A DNA stretch of 64,000 nucleotides from CAZMYM01 sp964620325 (GTDB taxonomy: Bacteria; Bipolaricaulota; Bipolaricaulia; UBA7950; UBA9294): the NCBI GenBank assembly GCA_964620325.1, contig CAZUIM010000010.1, positions 1 to 64,000 of the forward strand. Direction: 5' to 3'. Positions 8,602 to 17,718 of this stretch are shown here, piece after piece (positions within the stretch are counted from its first letter, which is position 1; each line of letters opens with the position of its first letter). The notes beneath the pieces were generated by a model. That model did not search any database. It was not told the origin of the DNA and saw only the letters and a list, made by a program, of their open reading frames with translations. Made by a program: the position numbers and the translations under genes.

Positions 8602-9063
8602 GTGGCACCTGAGGAGGTGGGCGGAGTTCTGGAGAAGACGAGATTCCGAATCGACCTGAGCAACGTTCAACCCAGCCAGCTCTACATCTGCAGGGAGAAG
8701 CTCGTTACGGTGCAGCGTGAGTTCGACGCCGCGGGATCCGTCGATCCCGTTCCAGTCAAGGAATTGGATGGCCGACGGATTCTCACGGACGGACACACGC
8801 GCGCGCTGGCGACGCACCTGCGTGGCGAGGAGGAGGTCGATGTCTATTGGGAAGACGAGCCCCTCGACTGGAACGCATACCGGGTCTGCGTTGAGTGGTG
8901 CCTGCGCGAGAACATTCACTCCGTAAGGGATCTCGCAGATCGGATCATCCCGTGGGCCCAGTACGAGCATGTCTGGATTGAGCGCTGTCGGAGGATGTAC
9001 GCCAAACGGACACAGAGCGACGAGACAGCAGCTTCCGCGAAAAAGGAGCACCCCGATGCCTAG
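8602..9063 (+). CDS. ParB-like nuclease-domain hypothetical protein
   Basis: A 153-residue protein with an N-terminal ParB/sulfiredoxin-like core: a strand-helix beginning (NVQPSQLYICREKL), then PVKELDGRRILTDGHTRAL, where DGHTR corresponds to the ParB nucleotide-binding DGxHR box. It lacks the ParB helix-turn-helix domain, so it is not a partition protein. Its stop overlaps the start of the GNAT gene by 8 bases, so the two form an operon. The GTG start at 8602 or one at 8617 are both possible. Base composition is less GC-rich than the neighbours, suggesting an acquired gene pair. Function unknown. Confidence 0.65.
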   Translation: MAPEEVGGVLEKTRFRIDLSNVQPSQLYICREKLVTVQREFDAAGSVDPVPVKELDGRRILTDGHTRALATHLRGEEEVDVYWEDEPLDWNAYRVCVEWCLRENIHSVRDLADRIIPWAQYEHVWIERCRRMYAKRTQSDETAASAKKEHPDA

Positions 9064-9649
9064 CGAAGCTCTCGCGATAGGTCGTTCCGTCCTCCTTCGG
9101 GACCGGGTTCCCGAAGACGCGGAGATCTACCTGCGGTGGATGACGAATGGCGAGTGGCGTCACTTTGATGCCCCATGGGAGGGCGTTCGAGAGTCGATGG
9201 ATGAGGAGACCACAAAGGAGTTCAGAGACCGTATGGCCAAGCTCTACGAGGAAGAGCTTCCCAAGCCGAGGAGTTTCGCTTTTGTCGCCACGTTGGAGGG
9301 GATCCCTCTTGGCTGGGTGAACCGGTACGGTCGGGGATCGCAGACGGACGAGTGGTGTGTCGGCATCAACCTCTGCGAAGACGACCAGTTGAACCGCGGG
9401 CTGGGGACGGAAGCACTCACGTTGTGGGTGGACTATCTGTTTGGGAACTCGGGCATCCATCGACTGGCGCTCGAGACGTGGTCGTTCAACCCCAGGATGG
9501 CCCGAGTGGCAGAGAAGGTTGGCTTCTGCGCCGAGGGCCGCCTTCGAGAGGCGCAGGCGTGGCAGGGCGAATGGTTGGACAAGCTCCAGTACGGTCTCTT
9601 GCGACAGGAGTGGGCACAGCGGTCGGAAAGGGAAGGCAAGGATGCATGA
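9056..9649 (+). CDS. GNAT family N-acetyltransferase (RimJ/RimL-like)
   Basis: A 197-residue acetyltransferase of the RimJ/RimL type (Acetyltransf_3). Features are VLLRDRVPEDAEIYLRWM at the N-terminus, a central LNRGLGTEAL acetyl-CoA loop (Q/R-x-x-G-x-G/A type), and a C-terminal block HRLALETWSFNPRMARVAEKVGF typical of the family. It would transfer acetyl from acetyl-CoA to an amine of a protein or small molecule. The ATG at 9056 has AAAAGGAG eight bases upstream. It is coupled to the ParB-like gene, whose last codons it overlaps. Confidence 0.85.
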   Translation: MPSEALAIGRSVLLRDRVPEDAEIYLRWMTNGEWRHFDAPWEGVRESMDEETTKEFRDRMAKLYEEELPKPRSFAFVATLEGIPLGWVNRYGRGSQTDEWCVGINLCEDDQLNRGLGTEALTLWVDYLFGNSGIHRLALETWSFNPRMARVAEKVGFCAEGRLREAQAWQGEWLDKLQYGLLRQEWAQRSEREGKDA

Positions 9650-9763
9650 CGTGGCCGGGGTGTCCTGACAGATGGAGTCTATCGGACGCACGGGGGTCGC
9701 GAAGAGAACCTCGGGACAGACCTCAATCTTAGGTCGAGACCCGGTTAGCCTGCAGAGTGCGGG

Positions 9764-10099
9764 CTACGCAATGATCTCGTTCAACCCATCGACCAGCTTG
9801 GCGAGCGTCTCCGGGGGTAGCCGCTCGATGAGGTCGCCGATCCGGTCGGTGGAGAGGGTGCGGATCTGGCTGATCTTGATCCAAGAGCGCTTCGGAAGGG
9901 TGCCTGACTCGAGTTCCAGGCAGAGCGGAAGCCCGGCACGTTGAGGTTGACTCGTCACGGCCATCGCAATGACAGTGCCTGCCCGCTCGTTGAAGACGTC
10001 TTGACTGAGCACGGCGATCGGACGTCTACCTGCCTGTCCATGACCTCTGGCAGGGCTCAGGTCCGCCCACCGAATCTCACCCCTCAGTATTCCGGCCAT
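9764..10099 (-). CDS. Type II toxin, PemK/MazF family
   Basis: A 111-residue protein with the PemK/MazF fold signature: RGEIRWADLSPARG at the N-terminus, RRPIAVLSQDVFN, a central VTSQPQRAGLP loop and KRSWIKISQIRTLSTDRI. MazF toxins are ribosome-independent or ribosome-linked mRNA interferases. The start lies inside the end of the antitoxin gene (16-base overlap), the usual order for such modules. Length is normal and the key residues are intact, so the toxin is probably active. Confidence 0.92.
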   Translation of the reverse strand: MAGILRGEIRWADLSPARGHGQAGRRPIAVLSQDVFNERAGTVIAMAVTSQPQRAGLPLCLELESGTLPKRSWIKISQIRTLSTDRIGDLIERLPPETLAKLVDGLNEIIA

Positions 10100-10326
10100 T
10101 GCTTCGTCTCGTGGGCCAAGGCTTCTTCCGCCATGTCATGCTCCGCCTTCGGATCGAGCTTGGAGCATTCCTCAGCCAGACGGGTTCTCTTGAGCCGAGA
10201 AAGCTTTTCCTCGACCGCTTCCTGGATCGCCCGACTTCGACTGGGAAACGCCTTGCTCCTGACGAGTTCGTCGAGCTGGTCAAGTGTCGCCTTCTCAATG
10301 CTAATTGCGACCTTCGAGGTGCTCAT
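10084..10326 (-). CDS. Type II antitoxin, ribbon-helix-helix (MazE-partner type)
   Basis: An 80-residue protein with an N-terminal ribbon-helix-helix domain: SKVAISIEKATLDQLDELV strand-helix, then FPSRSRAIQEAVEE. It has an acidic C-terminal tail that would wrap the toxin. RHH antitoxins dimerise, bind their own promoter and neutralise the partner. It overlaps the MazF-like toxin gene by 16 bases. The inverted repeat just upstream of its start fits autoregulation. Confidence 0.88.
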   Translation of the reverse strand: MSTSKVAISIEKATLDQLDELVRSKAFPSRSRAIQEAVEEKLSRLKRTRLAEECSKLDPKAEHDMAEEALAHETKQWPEY

Positions 10327-10343
10327 GAACCATCACCGGTAGT

Positions 10344-10372
10344 ACCGTATGTCATACCAAGGCCGATGTCAA
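10344..10372 (-). promoter_or_regulatory. Promoter/operator of the toxin-antitoxin operon
   Basis: On the minus strand a consensus -35 (TTGACA, 10367-10372) is followed after 17 bases by a weak -10 (TACGGT, 10344-10349), about 20 bases before the antitoxin ATG. A perfect inverted repeat GTATG-T-CATAC (10347-10357) lies over the -10 and spacer, a natural site for an RHH antitoxin dimer. Inferred from sequence only. Confidence 0.5.
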
Positions 10373-10392
10373 TCCTTGCCTTGGAAGCTGCG

Positions 10393-12228
10393 TCATGCGC
10401 GCGACGACTCTCCGAGCTGCTTTCGCTCGAGTTCCTCCCAGCGGGCGAAGAGTCGATCGAGTTCGGCCTGCGCTGCGCGATGCGCCTCGTAAGTGGCGTG
10501 GAGCTTCTCGTGGTCGGCGGCGACGGCGGGATCGTCGAGCTCGCTCTGCAACGCGTCGACCCGCTCCTCGGCGGACAGGATGCGTTCTTCCATCCCGGCG
10601 AACTCCTTCTTCTCGTGGAAGGTCAGCCCCTTGCGCGGAGGCTTCGTGCCTGAGACGTCGCGAACCGTGGCCTTTCGCGTTGACTTGCCGTTGTCCGCCT
10701 CCTCCTGCGTTTCCCGCGCGCTTGCGGCCTCCAGCCACTGGCCGACGTCGGCGTAGGTGCCCCAGCGGCCGTCCTCGTGAAGTCCGATGAGCTCGGTGCA
10801 GATCCGGTCGAGCAAGTGGCGGTCGTGGGTGATGACCACGACGGCGCCGGGGAAGTCGAGCAGCGCGCCTTCGAGCACCTCGATCGACGCGATGTCGAGA
10901 TCGTTGGTCGGCTCGTCGAGCATCAACACGTCGGCCGGCTCGCGCATCATCGTCGCCATCAACGCGCGCGCCTGCTCCCCGCCGGAGAGCTCCCCAACCG
11001 GCACGTCGAGCTGATCGGGCTGGAAGCCGAACCGCTTCGCCCACGCCGCAACGTGCGTCGCCCTCCCGAGATAGGAGACCGTGTCACCACTCGGCGCCAG
11101 CGTCCGGCGCAGGCTCGTGCCCTCGTCGAGCTGGCTTCGCTGCTGATCGAACAGCGCGACCTTGAGATCGGCCGCGTGCCTGACGCGGCCCGCATCGGGC
11201 GGCAGGGTTCCGGCGAGCACGTTCAGGAGGGTCGTCTTGCCGCTGGCGTTGTTGCCGGCGATCCCAAGCCGCGTGCCAGGATGCACGTGAGCGTCGAGCT
11301 CGCGGAAGAGCAGGCGGCCGCCTCGCGTCTTCTCGACGCCGCGAGCCGTGATCAGATCGTGCGTCCGCCGGCCCCTGGCACTGAAGTCGATCTCGAGATC
11401 CGGTTCGCTTTCGTGACGGCGTTTGGCTTCCGTCAGTGCCTCGATCTTGCGGTGAGCCTCGTCGATCCGATAGCCGGCCTTGCTCGATCGCGCCTTCGGG
11501 CCGCGGCGCAGCCACTCGACCTCCCGACGGACCTTGTTCGCGAGCGCCTGACGCCGCGCGTCCAGCACCCCGAGAAACGCTCCCCGCCGCTCGAGGAAGT
11601 CAGAGTAGCGCCCGTCAACCGAAAAGAAACCGTCGGGATAGCGGGGGTCGATCTCGACGATTCGATTCGCGACGCGTTCGAGGAAGGTCCGATCGTGGCT
11701 GGTCAGAACGAACGAGAGCCCGGATCGGCCGAGGAACCGCTCCAGCCACTCGATGCCGGCGAGGTCGAGATGGTTCGTCGGCTCGTCGAGCAACAACAGG
11801 TCGGGCACCTGAACGAGGGCGCAGCCGATCGCGAGCCGCTTGCGCCACCCGCCGGAGAGTGCGCGAACCGGCCGGTCCCCGTCGACAAAGCCGAGACGCC
11901 GGAGCATCTTGCGGGCGCGGACGGCGACCTCGTACGCCTCGAGTTCGACGTGTCGCAGCGCATCGAGTAGCGCGCTCTCGACCGTCGCATCGGCGGGGAA
12001 GACGTCGATCTGCGGGAGATACGCGAGACGGGCGGTCTTCGAGCGCTCGACGACCCCGGAATCGGCCGTCTCCACGCCGGCGAGGATCTTCAGCAGCGTC
12101 GTCTTGCCACCGCCGTTCGGGCCGATCAAGCCGACGCGTTCGCCTGACTCAAACGTGATCGACAGGCGCTCGAACAGGGGGTTCGAGCCGTACATCGTGG
12201 ACAGATCACGCGCTGCGAGGAGGGCCAT
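10393..12228 (-). CDS. ABC-F family ATPase (Uup-like)
   Basis: A 611-residue soluble protein with two ABC ATPase domains and no membrane segments. Domain 1 has Walker A GPNGGGKTT, signature LSGGWRKR and Walker B LLLLDEPTNHLDL. Domain 2 has GNNASGKTT, LSGGEQARAL and VLMLDEPTNDLDI. A charged linker lies between them. The last ~80 residues form the coiled coil (KKEFAGMEERILSAEERVDAL...) characteristic of Uup. ABC-F proteins act on ribosomes or nucleic acid rather than in transport. Start ATG at 12228. No partner gene is adjacent. Confidence 0.93.
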   Translation of the reverse strand: MALLAARDLSTMYGSNPLFERLSITFESGERVGLIGPNGGGKTTLLKILAGVETADSGVVERSKTARLAYLPQIDVFPADATVESALLDALRHVELEAYEVAVRARKMLRRLGFVDGDRPVRALSGGWRKRLAIGCALVQVPDLLLLDEPTNHLDLAGIEWLERFLGRSGLSFVLTSHDRTFLERVANRIVEIDPRYPDGFFSVDGRYSDFLERRGAFLGVLDARRQALANKVRREVEWLRRGPKARSSKAGYRIDEAHRKIEALTEAKRRHESEPDLEIDFSARGRRTHDLITARGVEKTRGGRLLFRELDAHVHPGTRLGIAGNNASGKTTLLNVLAGTLPPDAGRVRHAADLKVALFDQQRSQLDEGTSLRRTLAPSGDTVSYLGRATHVAAWAKRFGFQPDQLDVPVGELSGGEQARALMATMMREPADVLMLDEPTNDLDIASIEVLEGALLDFPGAVVVITHDRHLLDRICTELIGLHEDGRWGTYADVGQWLEAASARETQEEADNGKSTRKATVRDVSGTKPPRKGLTFHEKKEFAGMEERILSAEERVDALQSELDDPAVAADHEKLHATYEAHRAAQAELDRLFARWEELERKQLGESSRA

Positions 12229-12409
12229 CGTTCACGCTCCAGTGGGGCCGGGCGGACCGGCCTGATAGACCCAGAGGATACGCGATCGCCCGACGGTCGC
12301 GGCCGAATCCGGTGCGAAGGCAGCTTCGGATCAAGCGCTCGAAGTCATGCGGCAGCGTGTCCGAGGGAAGACCGGCCTATCATCCCGTTCGACGCTCCCT
12401 GATCGTCTT

Positions 12410-14078
12410 CTACGGACACTCATCCGCGTGCGAGATGCTGCTCGCGGTGGTGTTGTTCGACTCGTCGGCCTCGTCGATCTCGTCGAGCGGATCTACGGTG
12501 ATCTGGATCGGCAGGGGCCACGCAGTCGGAGGTATCACCATGGTCGTACGGACGAGTCTTTCTCCCCCCCCGCCGGGATCGTTCCGACTGAGACGAGCCT
12601 CCGGTCGCCGCAGGCCGAGATCCAGACCTGCACGCTCTCTGCGTCCGCCTGACCGCCGTTGTGCACGATGCCGAAGACGGTGGCCGCGCAGATCTGGCCT
12701 TCGTCGCCCGTCTCGGTGATCTCCCATCGGCCGGTCAACTTCCAACAGCCGGAGACGTCGGTGACCCACAGATTCGGCTTGGCCCCCTCCGGCTCGGAGA
12801 CCTCGCCGCAAGGAAGGACCGGCACCCGCAACACGCCGGCGTTGTTGCTCATGTTGGGATCCGGTGTGTCACCTCGGATCTCGTAGACGAACGCGACCGT
12901 CTCCCCGCAGAGCGACGGATCGAAGCTCAGCCTGACCGAGATGATCTCCGCACCGAGATAGCCGACGACTGCCGACGGGTTCACGAAGAGGTCTCCCAAC
13001 TGCCACGCCGTGACCAAGCGCTGCTCCGACTCGACGAGACCATACCCGGGGTAGAACGTACCCTCACTGCTACTGACATACCCCACGGTGTCTGGATACC
13101 AAAGATCGACTTGGGCTCCTCGAGCGATCCCCGGTCCGTTGTTCCAGATGTACAGCAGGTGGCGCTCCTCCGACCCGGCCGCGACCGGCGCATCGAACCG
13201 CATCTCGATCTCCAGGTCGGCCCCTTCCCCGGAATCCGTCGACGCGGCGTCCCCTTCGCCAGACGGTGTCCCGGCCGCCTCGTCCCCCGGAATACTCTGA
13301 CCGCCGGGGACACCTGTCGTGCCGGCCGTCGACACCTCTTCCGCCGGAACCAGGATGATCATCGTCTCGAACGGCGTCCATTCGGGACACGGGAATCCCC
13401 AGAGGCCGTCCTGCTCCCGGATCACCGTCTCCCACACCGCGCCCGACCCGAACCGATCCGGGTCGGTGCTGACCAAGTCGACCGGCCATCCGCCGGCCGT
13501 CGCGGCAGCGGAGAACGAGCGCGTGACCGCGAACCGATTGTCGTCGGGCATCGCGCCGGCGCCGACGATGCCGGATCGCCCTTCCTCAAGATGGCGAACG
13601 AGGTCGTCGTGCGACGGCTCATCCAGGATCTCGATGTCGATTCCATCGTAGATCGCCGGCTCGAACGGACGCCCCATGTGCGCTCGGTATTCCTGCGGGG
13701 ACGATCGATCGTAGATGTACAGGGCGAACTCGTCCGGACAACGCTCGGTGACGTACCGCGACAGGACGTCGACAAGCTGCGGATCGACGATCGGCTCAAC
13801 CTCTGCTCCCATCGAGAGGCCGACGTCTTCGCCAGTTGCGCGAGATCGTCTCGATCGGCCGATTCGCCGGGGAGCATCTTGGTGTATCCATGATCCGCGT
13901 GCCATCCGACGAGAACCACAGCGGCCACCGCGCCCGAGGACCACGGCGTCCCGTCCGGAACGTCGGTCCAATCGATCAGCACGAGCTCGTCGAGCACCAG
14001 GCCAGAGTCCGCTTGGACCGGGGGCGCGCTCACCACCAACAGACCGACGACGCAGATCGCGACGATTGCTCGATTCAC
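12410..14078 (-). pseudogene. Secreted protein with CARDB-like domains, broken by two frameshifts
   Basis: Three frames join into one plausible gene. The 5' part (14078 to ~13830) starts MNRAIVAICVVGLLVVSAP, a signal peptide. The middle (~13830 to ~12570) includes PIVDPQLVDVL, a Gly/Ser/Thr-rich linker and a DUF11-like beta domain (LLYIWNNGPGIARGAQVDLW). The last part (12570-12410) holds the end of a CARDB-like Ig domain (ITVDPLDEIDEADESNNT). The first break is near 13832, where one extra base would restore GEDVGLS-type reading. The second is in a run of eight C at 12564-12571, where a ninth would restore ...PAGGGERLVRTTM. Either a recent pseudogene or two assembly indels. Likely extracellular; ligand unknown. 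Confidence 0.65.
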
Positions 14079-14279
14079 GTCCGTCCCCTCCGTTCGAGAA
14101 TCTGGTCTTCGTGTCGCCTTAGCGAGATCGCCGGAACGCTGTCAACGAGACCGACGGACTCTCAATTGCGTGCGGACCTTCGTCCGGAGGGCTTCCTGCG
14201 TCCATCGTCAGACACGACGACCGACGCTCGGGGAATTCGAACACCGGCGGGGCACCGATCGGTCGGAATGGGAGAACGT

Positions 14280-14414
14280 ATGCCAGAAATCGTCGACTAC
14301 GGGCTCTTCGTGACCGCTTCGGCCCCCCTCATCGTCACGCCGGGGCCGGACATGATGTACGTGATCGCCCTCCTCGGTCTCGGCCTTCGCATCACGCTCG
14401 CGAAACAAAGCTGA
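14280..14414 (+). pseudogene. N-terminal fragment of a LysE-type amino-acid exporter
   Basis: The ATG at 14280 follows GGGAGAA and opens a frame with MPEIVDYGLFV, then TPGPDMMYVIALLGLGL. The PGPDMMYVI block is the hallmark of the first helix of LysE/RhtB exporters. The frame ends after 44 residues; the family is about 200 long with six helices. Nothing LysE-like follows before the aldo/keto reductase, so this is a deletion remnant. Confidence 0.6.
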
Positions 14415-14487
14415 CGCGAGGCACAACACCGCCTGTTGCCCGATCGACGAGGTCGACGTACGCTTCTTCGAAGGAGGCGAACGCATC

Positions 14488-15474
14488 ATGGCAATGAAGA
14501 AGAGGTCGTTCGGAACGGACAGAGTCCGCGTCAGCGAGGTCGGACTCGGTTGCTGGCAGCTCGGCGGCGACTTCGGCCCGATGCGTGAAGAGACGGCCGG
14601 CGAAATCCTTGAGACGGCCGCGGACGGCGGGATCACGTTCTTCGACACGGCCGACGTGTACGGCGACGGGAGGAGCGAAGGACTGATCGGCCGCTTCCTG
14701 CGTGAGTCGGAGGGCGAGGTCTTCGTGGCGACGAAGTACGGCCGCGAGGCGGACGTCTACCCGGACGGCTATTCGGAGGCGTCGCTTCGCCGATGCGTCG
14801 AGGCGTCGATGGGCCGTCTCGGCGTCGAGCGCCTCGACCTGCTGCAGCTGCACTGCGTTCCGTCGGCCGTCCTCAAGGACGGCGCCATCTTCGACTGGCT
14901 GCGACGGCTGGTCGACGAGGGGACGATCGTCCGATTCGGGGCCGGCGTCGAGACGATCGAGGAAGGGCTGATCTGCCTCGAGCAGGACGACCTCTCCTCC
15001 GTGCAGACGATCTTCAACATCTTCCGTCAGAGGCCGGCGCGCGAGCTCCTCGAGCCGGCGGCGGAGAAGGGCGTATCGATCATCGTTCGGCTCCCGTTGG
15101 CGAGCGGTCTGCTCGCCGGCAAATATACCGGGGAATGGACGTTCGCCGAGAGCGATCATCGGACCTACAACCGCGACGGGCAGGCGTTCAACGTCGGGGA
15201 GACGTTCGCCGGCCTGCCGTTTCCGACCGGCGTCGAGCTCGCCGAGGCCGTCAAGCCGCTCGTCCCGGACGGGATGACGATGGCCCAGATGGCCATCCGA
15301 TGGATCCTCGATCACGACGAGGTGACGGTCGTCATCCCCGGAGCCACCTCGCCGAAGCAGGCGGCCGCCAACGCCGTCGTGTCGGACTTCCCTCCCCTCT
15401 CGGACGAGGTGCACCGAGCGCTCGCCGAGCTGTACGAGAACAAGGTCAAACAGCACATCCGCGGTCCGTACTGA
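14488..15474 (+). CDS. Aldo/keto reductase
   Basis: A 328-residue NADPH-dependent oxidoreductase with a TIM barrel. The catalytic tetrad is visible: Asp and Tyr in FFDTADVYGDGRSE, Lys in VATKYG, His in LLQLHC. The cofactor-binding end (VVIPGATSPKQAAANA) is also intact. AKRs reduce aldehydes and ketones. GGAGG lies 12 bases before the ATG at 14488; a second ATG two codons later is closer to the family start. It is flanked by remnants, so context gives no substrate. Confidence 0.92.
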   Translation: MAMKKRSFGTDRVRVSEVGLGCWQLGGDFGPMREETAGEILETAADGGITFFDTADVYGDGRSEGLIGRFLRESEGEVFVATKYGREADVYPDGYSEASLRRCVEASMGRLGVERLDLLQLHCVPSAVLKDGAIFDWLRRLVDEGTIVRFGAGVETIEEGLICLEQDDLSSVQTIFNIFRQRPARELLEPAAEKGVSIIVRLPLASGLLAGKYTGEWTFAESDHRTYNRDGQAFNVGETFAGLPFPTGVELAEAVKPLVPDGMTMAQMAIRWILDHDEVTVVIPGATSPKQAAANAVVSDFPPLSDEVHRALAELYENKVKQHIRGPY

Positions 15475-15594
15475 CACTTTGAGCGAATCGAGCATCGTCG
15501 GGCGCTCGTGCGCTGGCGACGTCGTTCTCCAGATCGCTCGATGCGATTCCCGTTCGCCGGCCGATTGGCGGGGACGACGCTTGCCAGCAGGAGG

Positions 15595-15928
15595 GTCCAG
15601 CCGTCCGGGTCGACGGCCAAGCGGAGGAATCCTTCCTCCTGCGTCTCCTCCTCGGCCTGCTGCGACCGAGCGCGAGGACCGCCCTCGTCGACGGTCAGGA
15701 CCTGCACCGGTCGCTCGATACACGACGGCGGATCGGCGTTCTGTTCGAGGGAAACAGCCTGTACGATCGTCTGCCGCCGATCGACAACCTCTCGTACTAC
15801 GCGCAGCTGTACGAGGTACCGAACGCGCATCACCGAATCGCCGAGATGCTCGCACTCGCCGGCTTGAGCGATCGAAGCCGCGATCGGGTCGGACCCTTCT
15901 CCCAGGGGATGCGGCGCGGGTTCACCAC
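15595..15928 (+). pseudogene. Remnant of an ABC transporter ATP-binding protein
   Basis: In frame 3 there is a readable stretch: LLRLLLGLLRPS just after where Walker A should be, then RRRIGVLFEGNSLYDRLPPIDNL (the Q-loop region, with Gln replaced by Glu), then LALAGLSDRSRDRVGPFSQGM, ending at the start of the ABC signature (SQGM). Walker A itself and everything after the signature are missing. The stretch has no usable start, and its end touches the MtfA gene on the other strand. This is a two-ended remnant. Confidence 0.6.
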
Positions 15929-16677
15929 CGGGCCGGATCCTGTCGGAAGTAATCACGCAGAACGCCGTAGAGCTCCGGCTCCTCCGCCGCCAGCTCGCGC
16001 GACAGGAGGAAGAAGGCCTCGACACAGACGGCGAAGAACTCGGCCGGATCGTCGGCCCCGTAGGGGTCGATGAGTGTCTCCTCGTCCCGTTCGACCCCGG
16101 CGCCGAGCCGATCGAACGCGCCGGACATCGCCTCCGACCATCGCGCGCGCAGGCCGTGATCGACGAGGATCGGAGCGCCGTTCAACTCACCGCTCTCCGC
16201 GTCGAGCTGGTGCGCGAACTCGTGCAGGACGACGTTCTGCACGTCGCTCTTCAGATCAACTTCGACCTCCTCCCACGAGAGGATCAGCGTCCCCGTTCGC
16301 CAGGATTCGCCGACGCGTACGTCATCGATCTCCTCGACGACGCCTTCCCCGGTGTCGACGGTCTCCTGAACGCCGTACTCCCCCGGGTACAAGAGGACGC
16401 TGACGAGCTTCGGGAAGTAGTCGGTCGCTCGGTGGAGGAGGAGAACGGCGGCTTGGGCGACAATGACGAGCTTCATCCAATCGGTGGGCGACAGCCCGGC
16501 AGCGCCCTCGAATTGCTTCTCCACCAAGAGGACCTGCACGTGTCCGTGCAGCTCCTCCCGGTCCGCCGGTGGTAGCGCCCGATAGAGCGGAACGGTACTC
16601 TCGAGGAACGATCGCCAGACCCGGGAAAACGGCCGACTACGGATCCCTCTCCGGCGTCGCTCCTTCAGACCGAACAT
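15922..16677 (-). CDS. mtfA: MtfA-like zinc metallopeptidase (M90)
   Basis: About 251 residues. The zinc site HEFAHQLD (H-E-x-x-H) is followed ~60 residues later by an EFFAVCVEAFF helix carrying the third ligand glutamate, as in the MtfA/M90 family (anthrax lethal factor-like fold). In E. coli MtfA is linked to Mlc and glucose PTS control; that partner is not visible here. The start at 16677 (MFGLKERRRR) has GAGGTGA upstream. The longer frame to 16788 is arginine-rich and unlike the family. The 3' end abuts the ABC remnant. Confidence 0.88.
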   Translation of the reverse strand: MFGLKERRRRGIRSRPFSRVWRSFLESTVPLYRALPPADREELHGHVQVLLVEKQFEGAAGLSPTDWMKLVIVAQAAVLLLHRATDYFPKLVSVLLYPGEYGVQETVDTGEGVVEEIDDVRVGESWRTGTLILSWEEVEVDLKSDVQNVVLHEFAHQLDAESGELNGAPILVDHGLRARWSEAMSGAFDRLGAGVERDEETLIDPYGADDPAEFFAVCVEAFFLLSRELAAEEPELYGVLRDYFRQDPARW

Positions 16678-16824
16678 CAGCTCACCTCGACGCCGATCGT
16701 ACCCTCCGTGCGCCGACCGACGCACGTCCTGAGGTTCGCCCCGACCGGTGGAAGACCGAAGCAACGGAGGCGATCTTCGGGCGATCAACCGCGGATCGAC
16801 GGCGCGCGACGACGTTCCCGGAAC

Positions 16825-17718
16825 TCAGCCGACCGACGTCGGGGCGTCGACGTCGGACGCCTCGAGGATCGGCACCACGAGGTCGTCCCATCCGAGCGGC
16901 ATCAGATGCACGCCCTGACACATGGACTTCATCTCTCGAATCAGATCGGCGGCAATCTCGATCGAGACTTTCTTTCGATCCTCCTTCTTCGTCTCCGCCA
17001 GCCGGTCGATCATCGGCCGAGGCACGCGCACGCCGGCGACGTTGTCGTTCATGTACGTCGCCATCCCGGCCGACTTCAGTGGCACAATTCCGACCATGAT
17101 CGGTACGCCGTAACGCGCCGCCTTCTCCATGAAGCGCGAAAACCCTGACGGTTCGAAGATGGCTTGCGTCTGGAAGAACTCCGCCCCCGCGTCGATCTTC
17201 TTTCGCATCTTGAGAAGCTGCATCTCGAGATCGTCGGATCCCGGATTGACGACGGCTCCGAGACAGAGATCCGGCGGCGGGTCGACCTCGTGTCTGGCCA
17301 GATCGTACCCTTCGCACAATCCCCTTGCGGCCGTCAGAAGCTGCACCGAGTCCAGATCGAAGACCTTCTTCGCCTCCGCGTGATCCCCGAGGACCATGTG
17401 ATCGCCCGTGATGCACAGGACATTCTCGATCCCGAGGGCCGCCGCGGAGAGGAGGTCCGATTGGAGGGCGATCCGGTTCCGATCGCGACACGTGAGCTGG
17501 AAGACGGGCTCGATCCCTTCGTCCTTCAGCAGGTGAGATACGGCCATCGAGCCGAGTCTCATCACCGCGCTCTGGCTGTCGGTCACGTTGACGGCATCGA
17601 CGACGGGCGCCATCAACGCCGCACCTTCGAGCGCTTCCGACGCGTCGGCACCCTTGATGGGCCCGACCTCCCCGGTGACGGCGAATCCTCTCCGAGCGAA
17701 GTGCGTCGATAGCTTCAT
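16825..17718 (-). CDS. metF: Methylenetetrahydrofolate reductase catalytic subunit
   Basis: A 297-residue TIM-barrel flavoenzyme reducing 5,10-methylene-THF to 5-methyl-THF. It shows the family features FAVTGEVGPIKGAD near the N-terminus, VFQLTCRDRNR, VLCITGDH (flavin and folate region), GAVVNPG and FFQTQAIFEP. Its ATG overlaps the end of the MetV-like gene by 4 bases, so it is translationally coupled. A MetF/MetV pair is typical of acetogens and other Wood-Ljungdahl bacteria, where electrons come through the Fe-S subunit rather than directly from NADH. Confidence 0.93.
   Translation of the reverse strand: MKLSTHFARRGFAVTGEVGPIKGADASEALEGAALMAPVVDAVNVTDSQSAVMRLGSMAVSHLLKDEGIEPVFQLTCRDRNRIALQSDLLSAAALGIENVLCITGDHMVLGDHAEAKKVFDLDSVQLLTAARGLCEGYDLARHEVDPPPDLCLGAVVNPGSDDLEMQLLKMRKKIDAGAEFFQTQAIFEPSGFSRFMEKAARYGVPIMVGIVPLKSAGMATYMNDNVAGVRVPRPMIDRLAETKKEDRKKVSIEIAADLIREMKSMCQGVHLMPLGWDDLVVPILEASDVDAPTSVG

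Noticed and set aside
10777..11970. 397-residue plus-strand frame opposite the ABC-F gene
   Set aside because: Antisense of two canonical ABC domains.
14392..15855. 487-residue minus-strand frame opposite the aldo/keto reductase
   Set aside because: Antisense shadow; the AKR tetrad on the plus strand is intact.
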